A stretch of 64,000 bases of DNA from Aliiglaciecola lipolytica (GTDB taxonomy: Bacteria > Pseudomonadota > Gammaproteobacteria > Enterobacterales > Alteromonadaceae), in assembly GCF_018860635.1 (NCBI RefSeq), contig NZ_JAHKPT010000032.1, positions 1-64,000 of the forward strand. The letters run 5' to 3'. The first letter of the stretch is position 1; each line of letters starts with the position of its first letter. Both the position numbers and the translations under genes were made by a program. Positions 17,973 through 26,443 of the stretch are shown piece by piece. Below the pieces are notes generated by a model. That model saw only the letters and a list, made by a program, of their open reading frames with translations. It was not told where the DNA came from and did not search any database.

Positions 17973-18587
17973 GTGAGTAATAAAGACAAAAAAAATGTAG
18001 CTCACAGCGCGAAGAACTTACGGATTCTGCTAATCGACGAAAATACACATCGAGCAGACTTGGTAACCGCAGCGCTGGGAAATTCTCGCTATGAAATTAG
18101 TCATTTAGCTAGTCCATCCGGCACTTTATTAAAGCAAGTAGACCAGTTGCAGCCGGATATTATCGTTATTGATATTGAGTCACCTAGTCGTGATATTCTG
18201 GAAAGCCTGCACACTATTAAAAATATTGATCCCAAACCTGTTGTGATGTTTTCTAGTGAAGAAGACACAGACACCATCAACCAGAGCATTGAATCTGGTG
18301 TTAGTGCATATGTGGTGGGGGATCTCGAACCCCATCGAGTGAAACCTATCTTAGATGCCGCTGTGGCTAGATTTCGAGAATTCCAAAAATTAAAAACCGA
18401 ATTAATCGACACCAAACAGCAACTTACCTCTCGAAAGAATATTGACCAGGCTAAACGTATACTAATGAAAAATAAAAATATCAGTGAAGATCAAGCGTTC
18501 CATACCATGCGAAAAACGGCTATGGATACCGGTCAAAAGCTAGATGATGTGGCCAAGACCATCATTTCGATGTTTAACTCGTTGTAA
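17973..18587 (+). CDS. nasT: ANTAR-domain antiterminator NasT
   Basis: This 204-residue regulator has an N-terminal receiver-like domain (ILLIDENTHRADLVTAAL; IVIDIESPSRDILESL) and a C-terminal ANTAR RNA-binding domain from about residue 150 (KNIDQAKRILMKNKNISEDQ, FHTMRKTAM). ANTAR proteins bind paired hairpins with six-base A1/G4 loops and stop terminator formation. In other bacteria NasT is held inactive by NasS until nitrate or nitrite is bound. The gene overlaps no neighbour and nasS follows after 8 bp. The start could be TTG at 17970 or GTG at 17973; I prefer the GTG. Targets in this window are the leaders before the porter, nirB and nrtA. Confidence 0.93.
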   Translation: MSNKDKKNVAHSAKNLRILLIDENTHRADLVTAALGNSRYEISHLASPSGTLLKQVDQLQPDIIVIDIESPSRDILESLHTIKNIDPKPVVMFSSEEDTDTINQSIESGVSAYVVGDLEPHRVKPILDAAVARFREFQKLKTELIDTKQQLTSRKNIDQAKRILMKNKNISEDQAFHTMRKTAMDTGQKLDDVAKTIISMFNSL

Positions 18588-18595
18588 AGCAAATC

Positions 18596-19684
18596 ATGAT
18601 TAAACCTGAAAAAACAAAATTAACCCTCGGATTTAGCCCCCTTACCGATTGCGCTCCTTTTGTAGTGGCAAAAAATCTCGGTTACTTCGAAAATTGGGGA
18701 TTAGACGTTACTCTGCAAAAACAAAATTCTTGGGCGACGTTACGGGATAAATTACATGCAGGGATCTTGGATGCGGCACAAATGCTCGCCCCAATGCCCA
18801 TTGCCAGCACTTTAGGTTTGGGAGTCTCACCCATTCATGTGGTGACACCCATGGTGTTAAGTCAAAATGGGAATGGCATTACATTGTCTGAAGCCTTGAT
18901 TGAAGAAGTATTGGCGGTTAACAAAATCTTTCAATTGGCATTTCCCCTGGACGCTAAATTACTAAAAAACGTGATTGATTATCGCGTTCAAGAAAACAAA
19001 GACAAACTGTCTTTTGCGACTGTGTTTCCGTATAGCTGTCATCATTATCAACTTAAAGACTGGTTGCTCAGTGGCGGGATCAGCTTTGACGATGTGAACA
19101 TCAGCGTGGTCCCACCAATTAATATGGTCGATTCCATGTTAAATGGCGACATCGATGGTTTTTGTGTTGGCGGCCCATGGAACGCAAAAGCTGTGCGTGG
19201 TAATTGCGGGGTGACAGTAGTTACTTCATCCGATATATGGCAAGACTCTCCAGAAAAAGTCCTCGGATTTCTGTCTTCTTTTGTCGAAAGCAAACCGAAT
19301 ACTGTTCTTGCAATTTGTGCAGCCCTAAAACAAGCCTGCAATTGGTTAGACTCTGTACCTAATCGTTTTGAAACCGCAGTGATGATGAGTCAAGAAGGAT
19401 TCTTAGGGGAACCTTTGGAGATAATTACCCCATCTCTTTTAGGCAGTTGTTTAACCCAAGCTAAGCTTTCTCCACGCTCAGTGCCTTCTTATAATCAATT
19501 TTCAACTACAGTCGATGGGAATGATGTGAACAACCCTGATGTTGAGTATGGACAATGGTTATTGCAGAAAATGAAAAGTAGCGGTCAAATTGCTGACAAT
19601 ATAAACACTAAAGGGTGTATTGAAGGTATTTATCGTAGTGATATTTATCGCCAAATCGCGCCTCTTTTAAATGCTCTTGGTTAG
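18596..19684 (+). CDS. nasS: Nitrate-sensing partner NasS (cytoplasmic NrtA-like protein)
   Basis: This 362-residue protein has the NrtA/CmpA periplasmic-binding fold but begins directly with LTLGFSPLTDCAPFVVAKNL and has no signal peptide, so it stays in the cytoplasm. That combination, next to nasT, defines NasS, which binds nitrate or nitrite and releases NasT. Typical NrtA-family phrases are NSWATLRDKLHAGILDAAQM, FCVGGPWNAKAVRGNCGVT and YRSDIYRQIAP near the end. It resembles NrtA, encoded just 330 bp downstream, over its whole length, which suggests that sensor and transporter subunit share an ancestor. A terminator follows its stop. Confidence 0.92.
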   Translation: MIKPEKTKLTLGFSPLTDCAPFVVAKNLGYFENWGLDVTLQKQNSWATLRDKLHAGILDAAQMLAPMPIASTLGLGVSPIHVVTPMVLSQNGNGITLSEALIEEVLAVNKIFQLAFPLDAKLLKNVIDYRVQENKDKLSFATVFPYSCHHYQLKDWLLSGGISFDDVNISVVPPINMVDSMLNGDIDGFCVGGPWNAKAVRGNCGVTVVTSSDIWQDSPEKVLGFLSSFVESKPNTVLAICAALKQACNWLDSVPNRFETAVMMSQEGFLGEPLEIITPSLLGSCLTQAKLSPRSVPSYNQFSTTVDGNDVNNPDVEYGQWLLQKMKSSGQIADNINTKGCIEGIYRSDIYRQIAPLLNALG

Positions 19685-19696
19685 TGCCAATACTAA

Positions 19697-19719
19697 AAAA
19701 GTGCGAGGAAAGCACTTTT
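19697..19719 (+). terminator. Intrinsic terminator of nasT-nasS
   Basis: AAAAGTGC (19697-19704) and GCACTTTT (19712-19719) form a perfect 8-bp stem around GAGGAAA, starting 13 bases after the nasS stop. Confidence 0.75.
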
Positions 19720-19723
19720 ATGA

Positions 19724-19760
19724 GGCAATTTCATAGTGCAATTTGCACTACTATGGCTTT
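19724..19760 (+). promoter_or_regulatory. Two NtrC-like sites upstream of nrtA
   Basis: Site A (19724-19740) is GGCAAT-TTCAT-AGTGCA with a good right half; site B (19744-19760) is TGCACT-ACTAT-GGCTTT with a good left half. They start exactly 20 bp apart and lie 63-99 bp before the sigma-54 promoter. The facing strong halves make the visible palindrome AGTGCA-ATT-TGCACT. Confidence 0.55.
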
Positions 19761-19822
19761 TGAGCAGTGATACACAAACCATAGTATTTCATAAGTTATT
19801 GATAAATATAAAAAATTAAAGT

Positions 19823-19839
19823 TGGCATCAGTAATGCTT
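19823..19839 (+). promoter_or_regulatory. Sigma-54 promoter of nrtA-nrtB-nrtC
   Basis: TGGCATCAGTAATGCTT has TGGCA at -24 and GC at 19836-19837, exactly 10 bases after GG (19824-19825). The predicted +1 is near 19849, three bases before the first leader hairpin. Confidence 0.75.
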
Positions 19840-19851
19840 AGTAACGCTCGT

Positions 19852-19930
19852 GACAATAGCTTAAAGCAATAATAATAACCTAAGCGTTGTCCATCTAATA
19901 TAATGTCACCTGACTGCAGAGTTGCAGTTA
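19852..19930 (+). promoter_or_regulatory. ANTAR-type leader RNA of the nrtA operon
   Basis: P1 pairs GACAA-TA-GCTTA (19852-19863) with TAAGC-G-TTGTC (19881-19891), with a small internal loop. P2 is a clean 7-bp stem, TGACTGC (19911-19917) with GCAGTTA (19924-19930), closing a six-base loop AGAGTT with A first and G fourth. This is the best ANTAR hexaloop of the three leaders. The shared linker GGCAAAGTAGCCC follows at 19939-19951. Confidence 0.75.
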
Positions 19931-19948
19931 TTTGATACGGCAAAGTAG

Positions 19949-19993
19949 CCCACGTGAACTTCAAGTTTTTGGAGTTGACGTGGGTTTTTTTTT
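19949..19993 (+). terminator. Leader terminator (attenuator) before nrtA
   Basis: CCCACGTGAACTT pairs with the stretch ending GACGTGGG (19972-19984), with one mismatch, and is followed by nine T. It ends 21 bp before the nrtA start. Confidence 0.85.
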
Positions 19994-20014
19994 GGAAAAA
20001 ATTCGGAGTAGATT

Positions 20015-21418
20015 ATGTCTTTAACAAAATGGTCGGGTGCAGTTATCAAGTTGGTATCATCGATTCGAAAAACCATGATTTTGGCCCCTATCGCCGTGGT
20101 GATTGGCAGCACAAGTTTGCATGCTCAGGAAGTGGGTTACCCAGAAAAAGAAGAACTGAAATTTGGATTCATTAAGTTAACTGATATGGCGCCGCTCGCC
20201 ATAGCCTACGAAAAGCGATTTTTCGAGGATGAAGGGTTATATGTCACTTTAGAAGCGCAAGCAAATTGGAAAGTTTTGCTCGACAGAGTCATTGATGGAC
20301 AATTGGACGGCGCGCATATGTTAGCGGGTCAGCCATTAGGGGCGACTATCGGCTTTGGTACTCAAGCCGATATTATTACTGCTTTCAGTATGGATTTAAA
20401 TGGCAACGCCATTACTGTTTCCAATGACATTTGGAAACAAATGAAACCCCATATTCCCCATGAAAATGGTAAACCTGTGCATCCGATTAAAGCCGATGCT
20501 TTGAAGCCGGTAATTGATGGTTTTAAAAATGCCGGTAAACCTTTCAACATGGGGATGGTATTCCCCGTATCCACGCACAACTATGAGCTTCGTTATTGGT
20601 TAGCTGCCGGTAATATTCACCCTGGTTATTATGCGCCCCATAAAGGCGACACCAGTGGGCAGATTAACGCAGACGCTTTACTTTCGGTAACGCCTCCACC
20701 ACAAATGCCTGCCACAATGGAAGCTGGAACAATTGAAGGATATTGCGTTGGCGAACCTTGGAATCAACAGGCTGTTTTTAAAGGTATTGGTGTTCCGGTA
20801 GTAACTGATTATGAGATTTGGAAAAACAATCCTGAGAAAGTCTTTGGTGTAAGTAAAAAATGGGCTGAGGAAAATCCGAATACTCATATCCGCGTGGTTA
20901 AAGCGATGATTCGCGCAGCCATATGGTTAGATGAAAACAATAATGCGAACCGCCCTGAAGCTGTCAAAATTCTAGCCAAGAGTGCTTATGTTGGTGCCGA
21001 CGCTGAAGTAATTGCAAACAGTATGGTAGGTACTTTTGAATATGAAAAAGGCGACAAGCGAGAGGTGCCTGATTTCAATGTTTTCTTCCGTTACAACGCG
21101 ACTTATCCATTCTACAGTGATGCCATATGGTACTTAACTCAAATGCGTCGTTGGGGCCAAATTAGCGAGCAAAAACCTGACTCTTGGTACAAAGATATTG
21201 CTAAGCAAGTGTATCGCCCAGACATTTACGCGCAAGCTGCAAAAGCCCTAATCGCTGAAGGCAAAGCATCAGCGAAAGACTTCCCTGAGTTTGCCACTGA
21301 AACAGGCTACAAACCGGCTCAGAAACACTTTATCGACAATATTGTGTATGACGGAACTCAGCCAAATGCTTATTTGGATAAATTCAACATTGGATTAAAA
21401 GGCAGCACTAAGCTCTAG
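20015..21418 (+). CDS. nrtA: Nitrate ABC transporter, substrate-binding protein
   Basis: This 467-residue protein has a signal peptide (basic start, hydrophobic core [15 protein letters not shown], likely cut after LHA near residue 37). The NrtA/CmpA binding fold follows: [58 protein letters not shown] and a long C-terminal arm with [19 protein letters not shown]. It should bind nitrate in the periplasm and deliver it to NrtB. Length agrees with the 430-470 usual for the family. RBS CGGAGTAG precedes the ATG. The gene is first of an operon with nrtB and nrtC. Confidence 0.95.
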   Translation: MSLTKWSGAVIKLVSSIRKTMILAPIAVVIGSTSLHAQEVGYPEKEELKFGFIKLTDMAPLAIAYEKRFFEDEGLYVTLEAQANWKVLLDRVIDGQLDGAHMLAGQPLGATIGFGTQADIITAFSMDLNGNAITVSNDIWKQMKPHIPHENGKPVHPIKADALKPVIDGFKNAGKPFNMGMVFPVSTHNYELRYWLAAGNIHPGYYAPHKGDTSGQINADALLSVTPPPQMPATMEAGTIEGYCVGEPWNQQAVFKGIGVPVVTDYEIWKNNPEKVFGVSKKWAEENPNTHIRVVKAMIRAAIWLDENNNANRPEAVKILAKSAYVGADAEVIANSMVGTFEYEKGDKREVPDFNVFFRYNATYPFYSDAIWYLTQMRRWGQISEQKPDSWYKDIAKQVYRPDIYAQAAKALIAEGKASAKDFPEFATETGYKPAQKHFIDNIVYDGTQPNAYLDKFNIGLKGSTKL

Positions 21419-21451
21419 GGCTTAAGTGATTTGACCTGACGGAGAAAGAAA

Positions 21452-22441
21452 ATGTCGAAACAAGCAGCTATTCCTATGCTAACTGAGAAGCAAACTAGCG
21501 TTGATTTAGCAAAGCTAACAGGGTTATTAAAAACGATTATGTTGCCATTAATCGGATTGGTGTTGTTTATTGGCTTATGGAACGCTATGGCGAAAAATAT
21601 TGATACCTCACTGGGGCAGTTTCCTGGCACCGCAGCTGTTTGGGAGCAAGCTACTGTGTTAGTCGATGAGCATTATGCGCAGAAAAATAAAGCCACTGAA
21701 TTTTATGAACGACAACAAAAGCGCAATGCTGAACGGGTAGCGAAGGATCCCACCTATCAACCAAAAATCCGTGCTTTTACTGGCGCTCCAACGTTCTTTC
21801 AACAAATTTGGACTAGCCTTTATACGGTCATGGTTGGCTTTATTATGGCGTCGTTAATTGCGGTTCCATTAGGCATACTGTGCGGTTTAAGCAAATCTTC
21901 TTATGCGGCAATAAACCCTTTAATACAGCTATTCAAGCCGATTTCCCCCCTTGCGTGGCTGCCGCTAGTTACTATGGTGGTAAGTGCCGCATATGTGTCG
22001 GATGACCCTATGTTCTCAAAGTCTTTTATTACCTCTGCTGCAACAGTGGCGCTGTGTTGTTTATGGCCGACCTTGATTAATACTGCAGTAGGCGTGTCGA
22101 GTATTGATAAGGACTTAATCAATGTAAGTAAAGTACTGAGATTAAATCCCATACAGCATGTCTTGAAAATTGTTATGCCTTCCTCTATCCCTGCTATTTT
22201 TACTGGCTTGCGTCTTTCTCTGGGAATTGGCTGGATGGTTTTGATTGCCGCAGAGATGTTGGCGCAAAATCCGGGACTTGGAAAGTTTGTTTGGGATGAA
22301 TTTCAAAATGGTAGTTCTGAATCTTTGGCTCGTATTATGGTTGCGGTACTCACTATTGGAATCATAGGTTTCATACTCGATCGATTAATGTTGCAGCTTC
22401 AGAAATGGGTAAGTTGGGACAAGTCAGCGACCTTACGCTAA
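21452..22441 (+). CDS. nrtB: Nitrate ABC transporter, permease
   Basis: This 329-residue inner-membrane permease of the nitrate/sulfonate/taurine type carries the ABC coupling motif region VLRLNPIQHVLKIVMPSSIP and GLRLSLGIGWMVLIAAEMLA. Helix 1 (about 30-48) is followed by a hydrophilic stretch of about 60 residues rich in K, R and E (VDEHYAQKNKATEFYERQQK) before helix 2, so the chain is longer than the 270-280 residues of compact NrtB proteins. It starts 33 bp after nrtA with GGAGAAAG as ribosome site, and nrtC follows after 13 bp. Confidence 0.94.
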   Translation: MSKQAAIPMLTEKQTSVDLAKLTGLLKTIMLPLIGLVLFIGLWNAMAKNIDTSLGQFPGTAAVWEQATVLVDEHYAQKNKATEFYERQQKRNAERVAKDPTYQPKIRAFTGAPTFFQQIWTSLYTVMVGFIMASLIAVPLGILCGLSKSSYAAINPLIQLFKPISPLAWLPLVTMVVSAAYVSDDPMFSKSFITSAATVALCCLWPTLINTAVGVSSIDKDLINVSKVLRLNPIQHVLKIVMPSSIPAIFTGLRLSLGIGWMVLIAAEMLAQNPGLGKFVWDEFQNGSSESLARIMVAVLTIGIIGFILDRLMLQLQKWVSWDKSATLR

Positions 22442-22454
22442 AGAGGAAATTAAC

Positions 22455-23321
22455 ATGACGTTTAAACATCAACTTGAATTAACGCAAGTAGCTATAGATT
22501 TTCCTACTCCCAAAGGGCCTTTTACTGCTTTGCAAGATGTCAATCTTAAAATTCAGAAAGGTGAGTTTATATCCTTGATTGGTCATTCGGGATGCGGCAA
22601 ATCGACAGTACTGAACCTCATTGCCGGACTGTATCAAGCCACAACTGGTGGAGTGATACTTGAAGGTCAGGAAGTGAATGAACCTGGTCCTGAACGGGCC
22701 GTTGTATTTCAAAATCATTCTCTTCTACCTTGGTTGTCTGCTTATAAAAATGTTGAGTTAGCGGTTAAACAAACGCGTTCTGGGCGCTCTAAAAAAGAGA
22801 TTAAGGAATGGGTAGAGCACAATCTTGAATTAGTTCACATGAGTCACGCCGTTGACAAATTACCTTCTGAGATATCTGGCGGTATGAAACAGCGTGTGGG
22901 GATTGCTCGAGCTTTGGCTATGCAACCAAAAGTATTGTTAATGGATGAGCCTTTCGGAGCACTCGATGCGTTAACCCGTGCTCACCTGCAAGACTCAGTG
23001 ATGGAAATTCACAACAAACTGGGAAATACCGTGATCATGATTACTCATGATGTGGACGAAGCGGTTTTACTCTCCGATCGCATCGTGATGATGACTAATG
23101 GTCCAGCTGCAACTATTGGTGAAATTTTGCAGGTTGAATTAGAGCGACCGCGAAATCGAATTGAGTTGGCTGATAATCCTCAGTACAACCACTATCGACA
23201 TGAAGTACTCAAATTTTTGTATGAAAAGCAGCGAAAAGTGGAATCGGTGGACTCTCATCGAAAAAACAAAGTTAGCAGTGAACGCACTGAAAATTTGAAA
23301 ACGGGTTCTGACAAAATTTAA
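22455..23321 (+). CDS. nrtC: Nitrate ABC transporter, ATP-binding protein
   Basis: This 288-residue ATPase has Walker A GHSGCGKST (about residues 42-50), the Q-loop in VVFQNHSLLPW, signature EISGGMKQRVGIARAL and Walker B VLLMDEPFGALDA followed by MITHDVDEAV. It matches the NrtD/TauB/SsuB group. It lacks the NrtA-like C-terminal regulatory domain that cyanobacterial NrtC carries, so it is a simple NrtD-like ATPase; naming between nrtC and nrtD is a convention. It powers NrtAB. A long hairpin follows its stop, before the porin gene. Confidence 0.93.
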   Translation: MTFKHQLELTQVAIDFPTPKGPFTALQDVNLKIQKGEFISLIGHSGCGKSTVLNLIAGLYQATTGGVILEGQEVNEPGPERAVVFQNHSLLPWLSAYKNVELAVKQTRSGRSKKEIKEWVEHNLELVHMSHAVDKLPSEISGGMKQRVGIARALAMQPKVLLMDEPFGALDALTRAHLQDSVMEIHNKLGNTVIMITHDVDEAVLLSDRIVMMTNGPAATIGEILQVELERPRNRIELADNPQYNHYRHEVLKFLYEKQRKVESVDSHRKNKVSSERTENLKTGSDKI

Positions 23322-23353
23322 TCACATTAACCTTTAAATACCATGTAAACCAA

Positions 23354-23396
23354 GACCTCGATTTTAGCTATTAAATTTAATAGCGAGTCGAAGGTC
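23354..23396 (+). other. Long hairpin between nrtC and the porin gene
   Basis: GCTATTAAATTTAATAGC (23367-23384) is a perfect 18-bp palindrome. It is enclosed by GACC-TCGA (23354-23361) and TCGA-A-GGTC (23388-23396). No T run follows, so it is unlikely to end transcription fully. It may set the ratio of transporter to porin mRNA or protect RNA ends. Confidence 0.55.
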
Positions 23397-23428
23397 TCGG
23401 CGAAGTCATGTCTGGAATAAGAGAGAAG

Positions 23429-24646
23429 ATGATGAAAACTATGACTAAAAAAACACTTAACGTTGCTGTAGCAGTCGCTTTATTGAGCGTTTCTAGTGCT
23501 TCTGTAAATGCTGAAGAATCTATCGCTAAAGCCATGACAAGCGGCACCGCTGGGGTTAATTTTAACCTGCGTTATGAATCGGTTGATCAAGACAATGCAG
23601 TTGAAGATGCAAGTGCGTTAACCTTACGCACATTATTAAGCTACAAATCGGCTAGCTATAAGAATTTTTCCGCAATGATTGAAGTGGAAGATACTCGCAT
23701 TGTGTTGGGGCAAGGGGACTATACTGTTGGACCAACAGGTTACAACTCCGGTATGTATTCTGTGATTGCAGACCCTGAGCACACAGAATTGGATCAAGGA
23801 TATATTCAGTACTCCAAAGACAATTTCACAGCCAAACTCGGTCGCCAAGTTATTACCATGGATAATCACCGATTTATCGGACACGTAGGTTGGCGTCAGG
23901 ATCGCCAAACCTTTGATGGTATTAGCGTGAACTATAGCCCAGCAAAAGCGGTCTCTTTAAAATATGCTTATCTAACCCAGCGAAATAGAATTTTTGCTGA
24001 GGCGGCTGATTTTGATGCTAAAGATCACCTACTAAATGCCTCATATAATTCTTCTTTGGGGAAAATAACGGCCTATGGATATTTATTAGAGATAGATAAT
24101 AATGTGGAAAATTCTCTAGATACTTTTGGTATTCGCTTTTCCGGCGACAGTTCAGTTGCCGATACCAAGATTATTTATACAGCTGAATACGCCACACAAA
24201 GCAGTGATTCAGCCACCACTAGTTTTGATGCAGATTATTTGATGTTAGAAGTCGGTGGTGTATTTTCAGGAGTGACTGCAAAAGTTGGTTATGAAGTGTT
24301 AGGCTCTGATGACGGCAATTACGGATTTTCTACACCTCTTGCGACCCTTCATAAGTTTAACGGTTGGGCTGATGTTTTTTTAGGCACACCAGCAGAGGGA
24401 TTAGTGGATTTATCCGTGACTTTATCTGGTCAAGTGGCTGGTGGAAGCTTGACCGCGACTTATCACGACTTTGAGGCCGATGATGCTAGTGAGTCTGTTG
24501 ATGACCTTGGAAGTGAAATTGATCTACAGTATGCCTATAAAATATCAGCCAACTATTCTATGGGAATTAAGTACGCAGCCTACTCTGGTGAGAGCGGCCG
24601 GGTTGATACCGATAAACTTTGGCTGTGGCTTGGTGCGAAATTTTAA
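23429..24646 (+). CDS. Outer-membrane beta-barrel porin of the alginate-export-like family
   Basis: This is a roughly 405-residue exported barrel protein. The signal peptide reads KTLNVAVAVALLSVSSASV and is likely cut after NA, and the chain ends in WLWLGAKF with the C-terminal aromatic residue usual for outer-membrane barrels. Alternating strands such as GVNFNLRYESVDQDN and YIQYSKDNFTAKLGRQVI fit the alginate_exp-like porin family. I start it at 23429 (MMKTMTKK), where AAGAGAG gives a ribosome site; the longer frame begins at 23408. Its place after nrtABC suggests that it lets nitrate through the outer membrane; alginate export is not implied. Confidence 0.82.
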   Translation: MMKTMTKKTLNVAVAVALLSVSSASVNAEESIAKAMTSGTAGVNFNLRYESVDQDNAVEDASALTLRTLLSYKSASYKNFSAMIEVEDTRIVLGQGDYTVGPTGYNSGMYSVIADPEHTELDQGYIQYSKDNFTAKLGRQVITMDNHRFIGHVGWRQDRQTFDGISVNYSPAKAVSLKYAYLTQRNRIFAEAADFDAKDHLLNASYNSSLGKITAYGYLLEIDNNVENSLDTFGIRFSGDSSVADTKIIYTAEYATQSSDSATTSFDADYLMLEVGGVFSGVTAKVGYEVLGSDDGNYGFSTPLATLHKFNGWADVFLGTPAEGLVDLSVTLSGQVAGGSLTATYHDFEADDASESVDDLGSEIDLQYAYKISANYSMGIKYAAYSGESGRVDTDKLWLWLGAKF

Positions 24647-24759
24647 TAAAGGTGCACAATTTTGATAATTAGTTAGTAATAGCAAATATCAAAATAATAC
24701 ATCTATCTAATTGTTATTAGGTTAATCTGAGCATACTAGTTGTTGTAGGTAATAACTAA

Positions 24760-24796
24760 TGCACCACATTGGACGGAGATGCTTCATGGTGGTGCA
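24760..24796 (+). promoter_or_regulatory. Two NtrC sites upstream of glnA
   Basis: Site 1 (24760-24776) is TGCACC-ACATT-GGACGG and site 2 (24780-24796) is TGCTTC-ATGGT-GGTGCA, each with one perfect half-site. They start exactly 20 bp apart, as the twin enhancer sites of glnA do in enteric bacteria, and end 73 bp before the sigma-54 promoter. Confidence 0.75.
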
Positions 24797-24869
24797 GGAA
24801 GTGGTGGGTTATGAGTCTATAATTCACCATTTCAACGATAGAATAGGCATTTTAGGGGCATCATGCATA

Positions 24870-24886
24870 TGGCATGAAAATCGCTT
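24870..24886 (+). promoter_or_regulatory. Sigma-54 promoter of glnA
   Basis: TGGCATGAAAATCGCTT has TGGCA at -24 and GC at 24883-24884, exactly 10 bases after GG. Transcription should start near 24896, giving a leader of about 57 bases to the ATG at 24953. Confidence 0.75.
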
Positions 24887-24952
24887 AGTTCAGCAACTAG
24901 TATTGCAAGTTTGAAAAACACCATAATCTTTGATTATATTCAGGAGGACACA

Positions 24953-26362
24953 ATGTCAGTAGAAAAGGCTTTAGACCTTATCAAAGAAACCGAAGCGAAA
25001 TTTGTTGACCTACGCTTTACCGACACTAAAGGTAAAGAGCAACACGTTTCTATCCCAACTCATCAAGTAACTGAAGACTTCTTTGAAGAAGGTAAGATGT
25101 TTGATGGTTCTTCTATCGCTGGATGGAAAGGCATTAATGAATCTGACATGGTGCTTATGCCTGATCCAGAATCTGCAGTCCTAGACCCTTTTGCAGAAGA
25201 AACTCAAATTAACATTCGTTGTGACATACTTGAGCCTTCAACTATGCAAGGTTACGACCGAGATCCTCGTTCTGTAGCTCGTCGCGCGGAAGAATATTTA
25301 AAATCTACTGGAATTGGTGACGAAGTTTATATCGGTCCAGAGCCAGAGTTTTTCTTGTTTGACGACGTGAAATATAGCACTACTATGTCAGGTTCTTTCT
25401 TCAAAATTGATGCTGAAGAAGCTTCTTGGAATTCAGGTGCCGAGTTTGAAGGCGGCAACATGGGTCACCGTCCAGGTATCAAAGGCGGATACTTCCCAGT
25501 ACCTCCAGTTGATTCATCAAATGATACTCGTGCTGCTATGTGTCTTGTTATGGAAGAAATGGGACTAACTGTTGAAGCTCATCACCACGAAGTGGCAACA
25601 GCAGGTCAAAACGAAATCGCTTGTTTGTTTAACACTCTAGTTAAAAAAGCTGATGAAGTTCAAATCTATAAGTATGTAGTACATAACGTAGCTCATGCAT
25701 ATGGCCAAACAGCGACCTTTATGCCTAAGCCTCTAGTAGGCGATAATGGTTCAGGTATGCATGTTCACCAATCAATTAGCAAAGGCGGTAAAAACGTATT
25801 TGCTGGTGACAAATATGCTGGTATGTCTGAAGACGCCTTGTTCTACATTGGTGGTATTATTAAGCATGCTCGTGCTATTAACGCATTCACTAATGCTTCG
25901 ACTAACTCTTACAAGCGTTTGGTTCCAGGGTTTGAAGCACCGGTAATGCTAGCATATTCTGCTTGTAACCGTTCTGCATCTATCCGTATTCCTCACGTGA
26001 ACAGTGAACGAGCTCGTCGTATCGAAGTACGTTTCCCTGATCCAACTGGTAACCCATACTTGTCATTCACTGCAATGTTAATGGCTGGTCTTGATGGAAT
26101 CAAAAACAAGATCCACCCTGGCGATTCTATGGATAAAGATCTATATGACCTTCCTCCAGAAGAAGCGGCTGAAATTCCAACTGTTGCAAGTTCATTAGAA
26201 CAAGCGCTAGAAGCTTTGGATAGTGATCGTGAATTCTTAACTGCTGGTGGCGTTATGACTGATGACATGATTGATGCTTATATTGAGCTTAAATCTGCAG
26301 AAGTTGAGTTACTTAACTCTTCTACTCACCCAGTAGAATTTGGCATGTACTACAGCTGCTAA
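24953..26362 (+). CDS. glnA: Glutamine synthetase type I
   Basis: This enzyme joins ammonium to glutamate with ATP and takes up the ammonium made by NirBD. The ATG at 24953 follows AGGAGG at the ideal distance and gives 469 residues, the same length as E. coli GlnA; the longer frame from 24911 is discarded. Visible signatures include [13 protein letters not shown], the glutamate/ATP-site [10 protein letters not shown] and NRSASIRIP, and the adenylylation region near the C-terminus with [10 protein letters not shown], whose Tyr is the usual site for GlnE control. It is followed by a strong terminator, so ntrBC is a separate unit. Confidence 0.98.
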   Translation: MSVEKALDLIKETEAKFVDLRFTDTKGKEQHVSIPTHQVTEDFFEEGKMFDGSSIAGWKGINESDMVLMPDPESAVLDPFAEETQINIRCDILEPSTMQGYDRDPRSVARRAEEYLKSTGIGDEVYIGPEPEFFLFDDVKYSTTMSGSFFKIDAEEASWNSGAEFEGGNMGHRPGIKGGYFPVPPVDSSNDTRAAMCLVMEEMGLTVEAHHHEVATAGQNEIACLFNTLVKKADEVQIYKYVVHNVAHAYGQTATFMPKPLVGDNGSGMHVHQSISKGGKNVFAGDKYAGMSEDALFYIGGIIKHARAINAFTNASTNSYKRLVPGFEAPVMLAYSACNRSASIRIPHVNSERARRIEVRFPDPTGNPYLSFTAMLMAGLDGIKNKIHPGDSMDKDLYDLPPEEAAEIPTVASSLEQALEALDSDREFLTAGGVMTDDMIDAYIELKSAEVELLNSSTHPVEFGMYYSC

Positions 26363-26389
26363 ATTGCTATAGTTATTGTTTTTTATACG

Positions 26390-26416
26390 AGCCCGCATTA
26401 TTGCGGGCTTTTTTTT
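26390..26416 (+). terminator. Intrinsic terminator of glnA
   Basis: AGCCCGCA (26390-26397) and TGCGGGCT (26402-26409) form a perfect 8-bp stem with loop TTAT and a run of T to 26416, 27 bases after the glnA stop. Confidence 0.9.
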
Positions 26417-26443
26417 GTTCTAGAAAAGGCTACACTTTACAGT

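Noticed and set aside
22455-23321. Cyanobacterial-type NrtC with regulatory domain
   Set aside because: The chain ends at 288 residues and lacks the NrtA-like C-terminal domain.
23429-24646. Role in alginate export for the porin
   Set aside because: The family name comes from one member; no alginate gene is near, and the gene follows nrtABC.
24911-24952. Longer TTG start for glnA
   Set aside because: The ATG at 24953 has AGGAGG at ideal spacing and yields the exact length of known GlnA.
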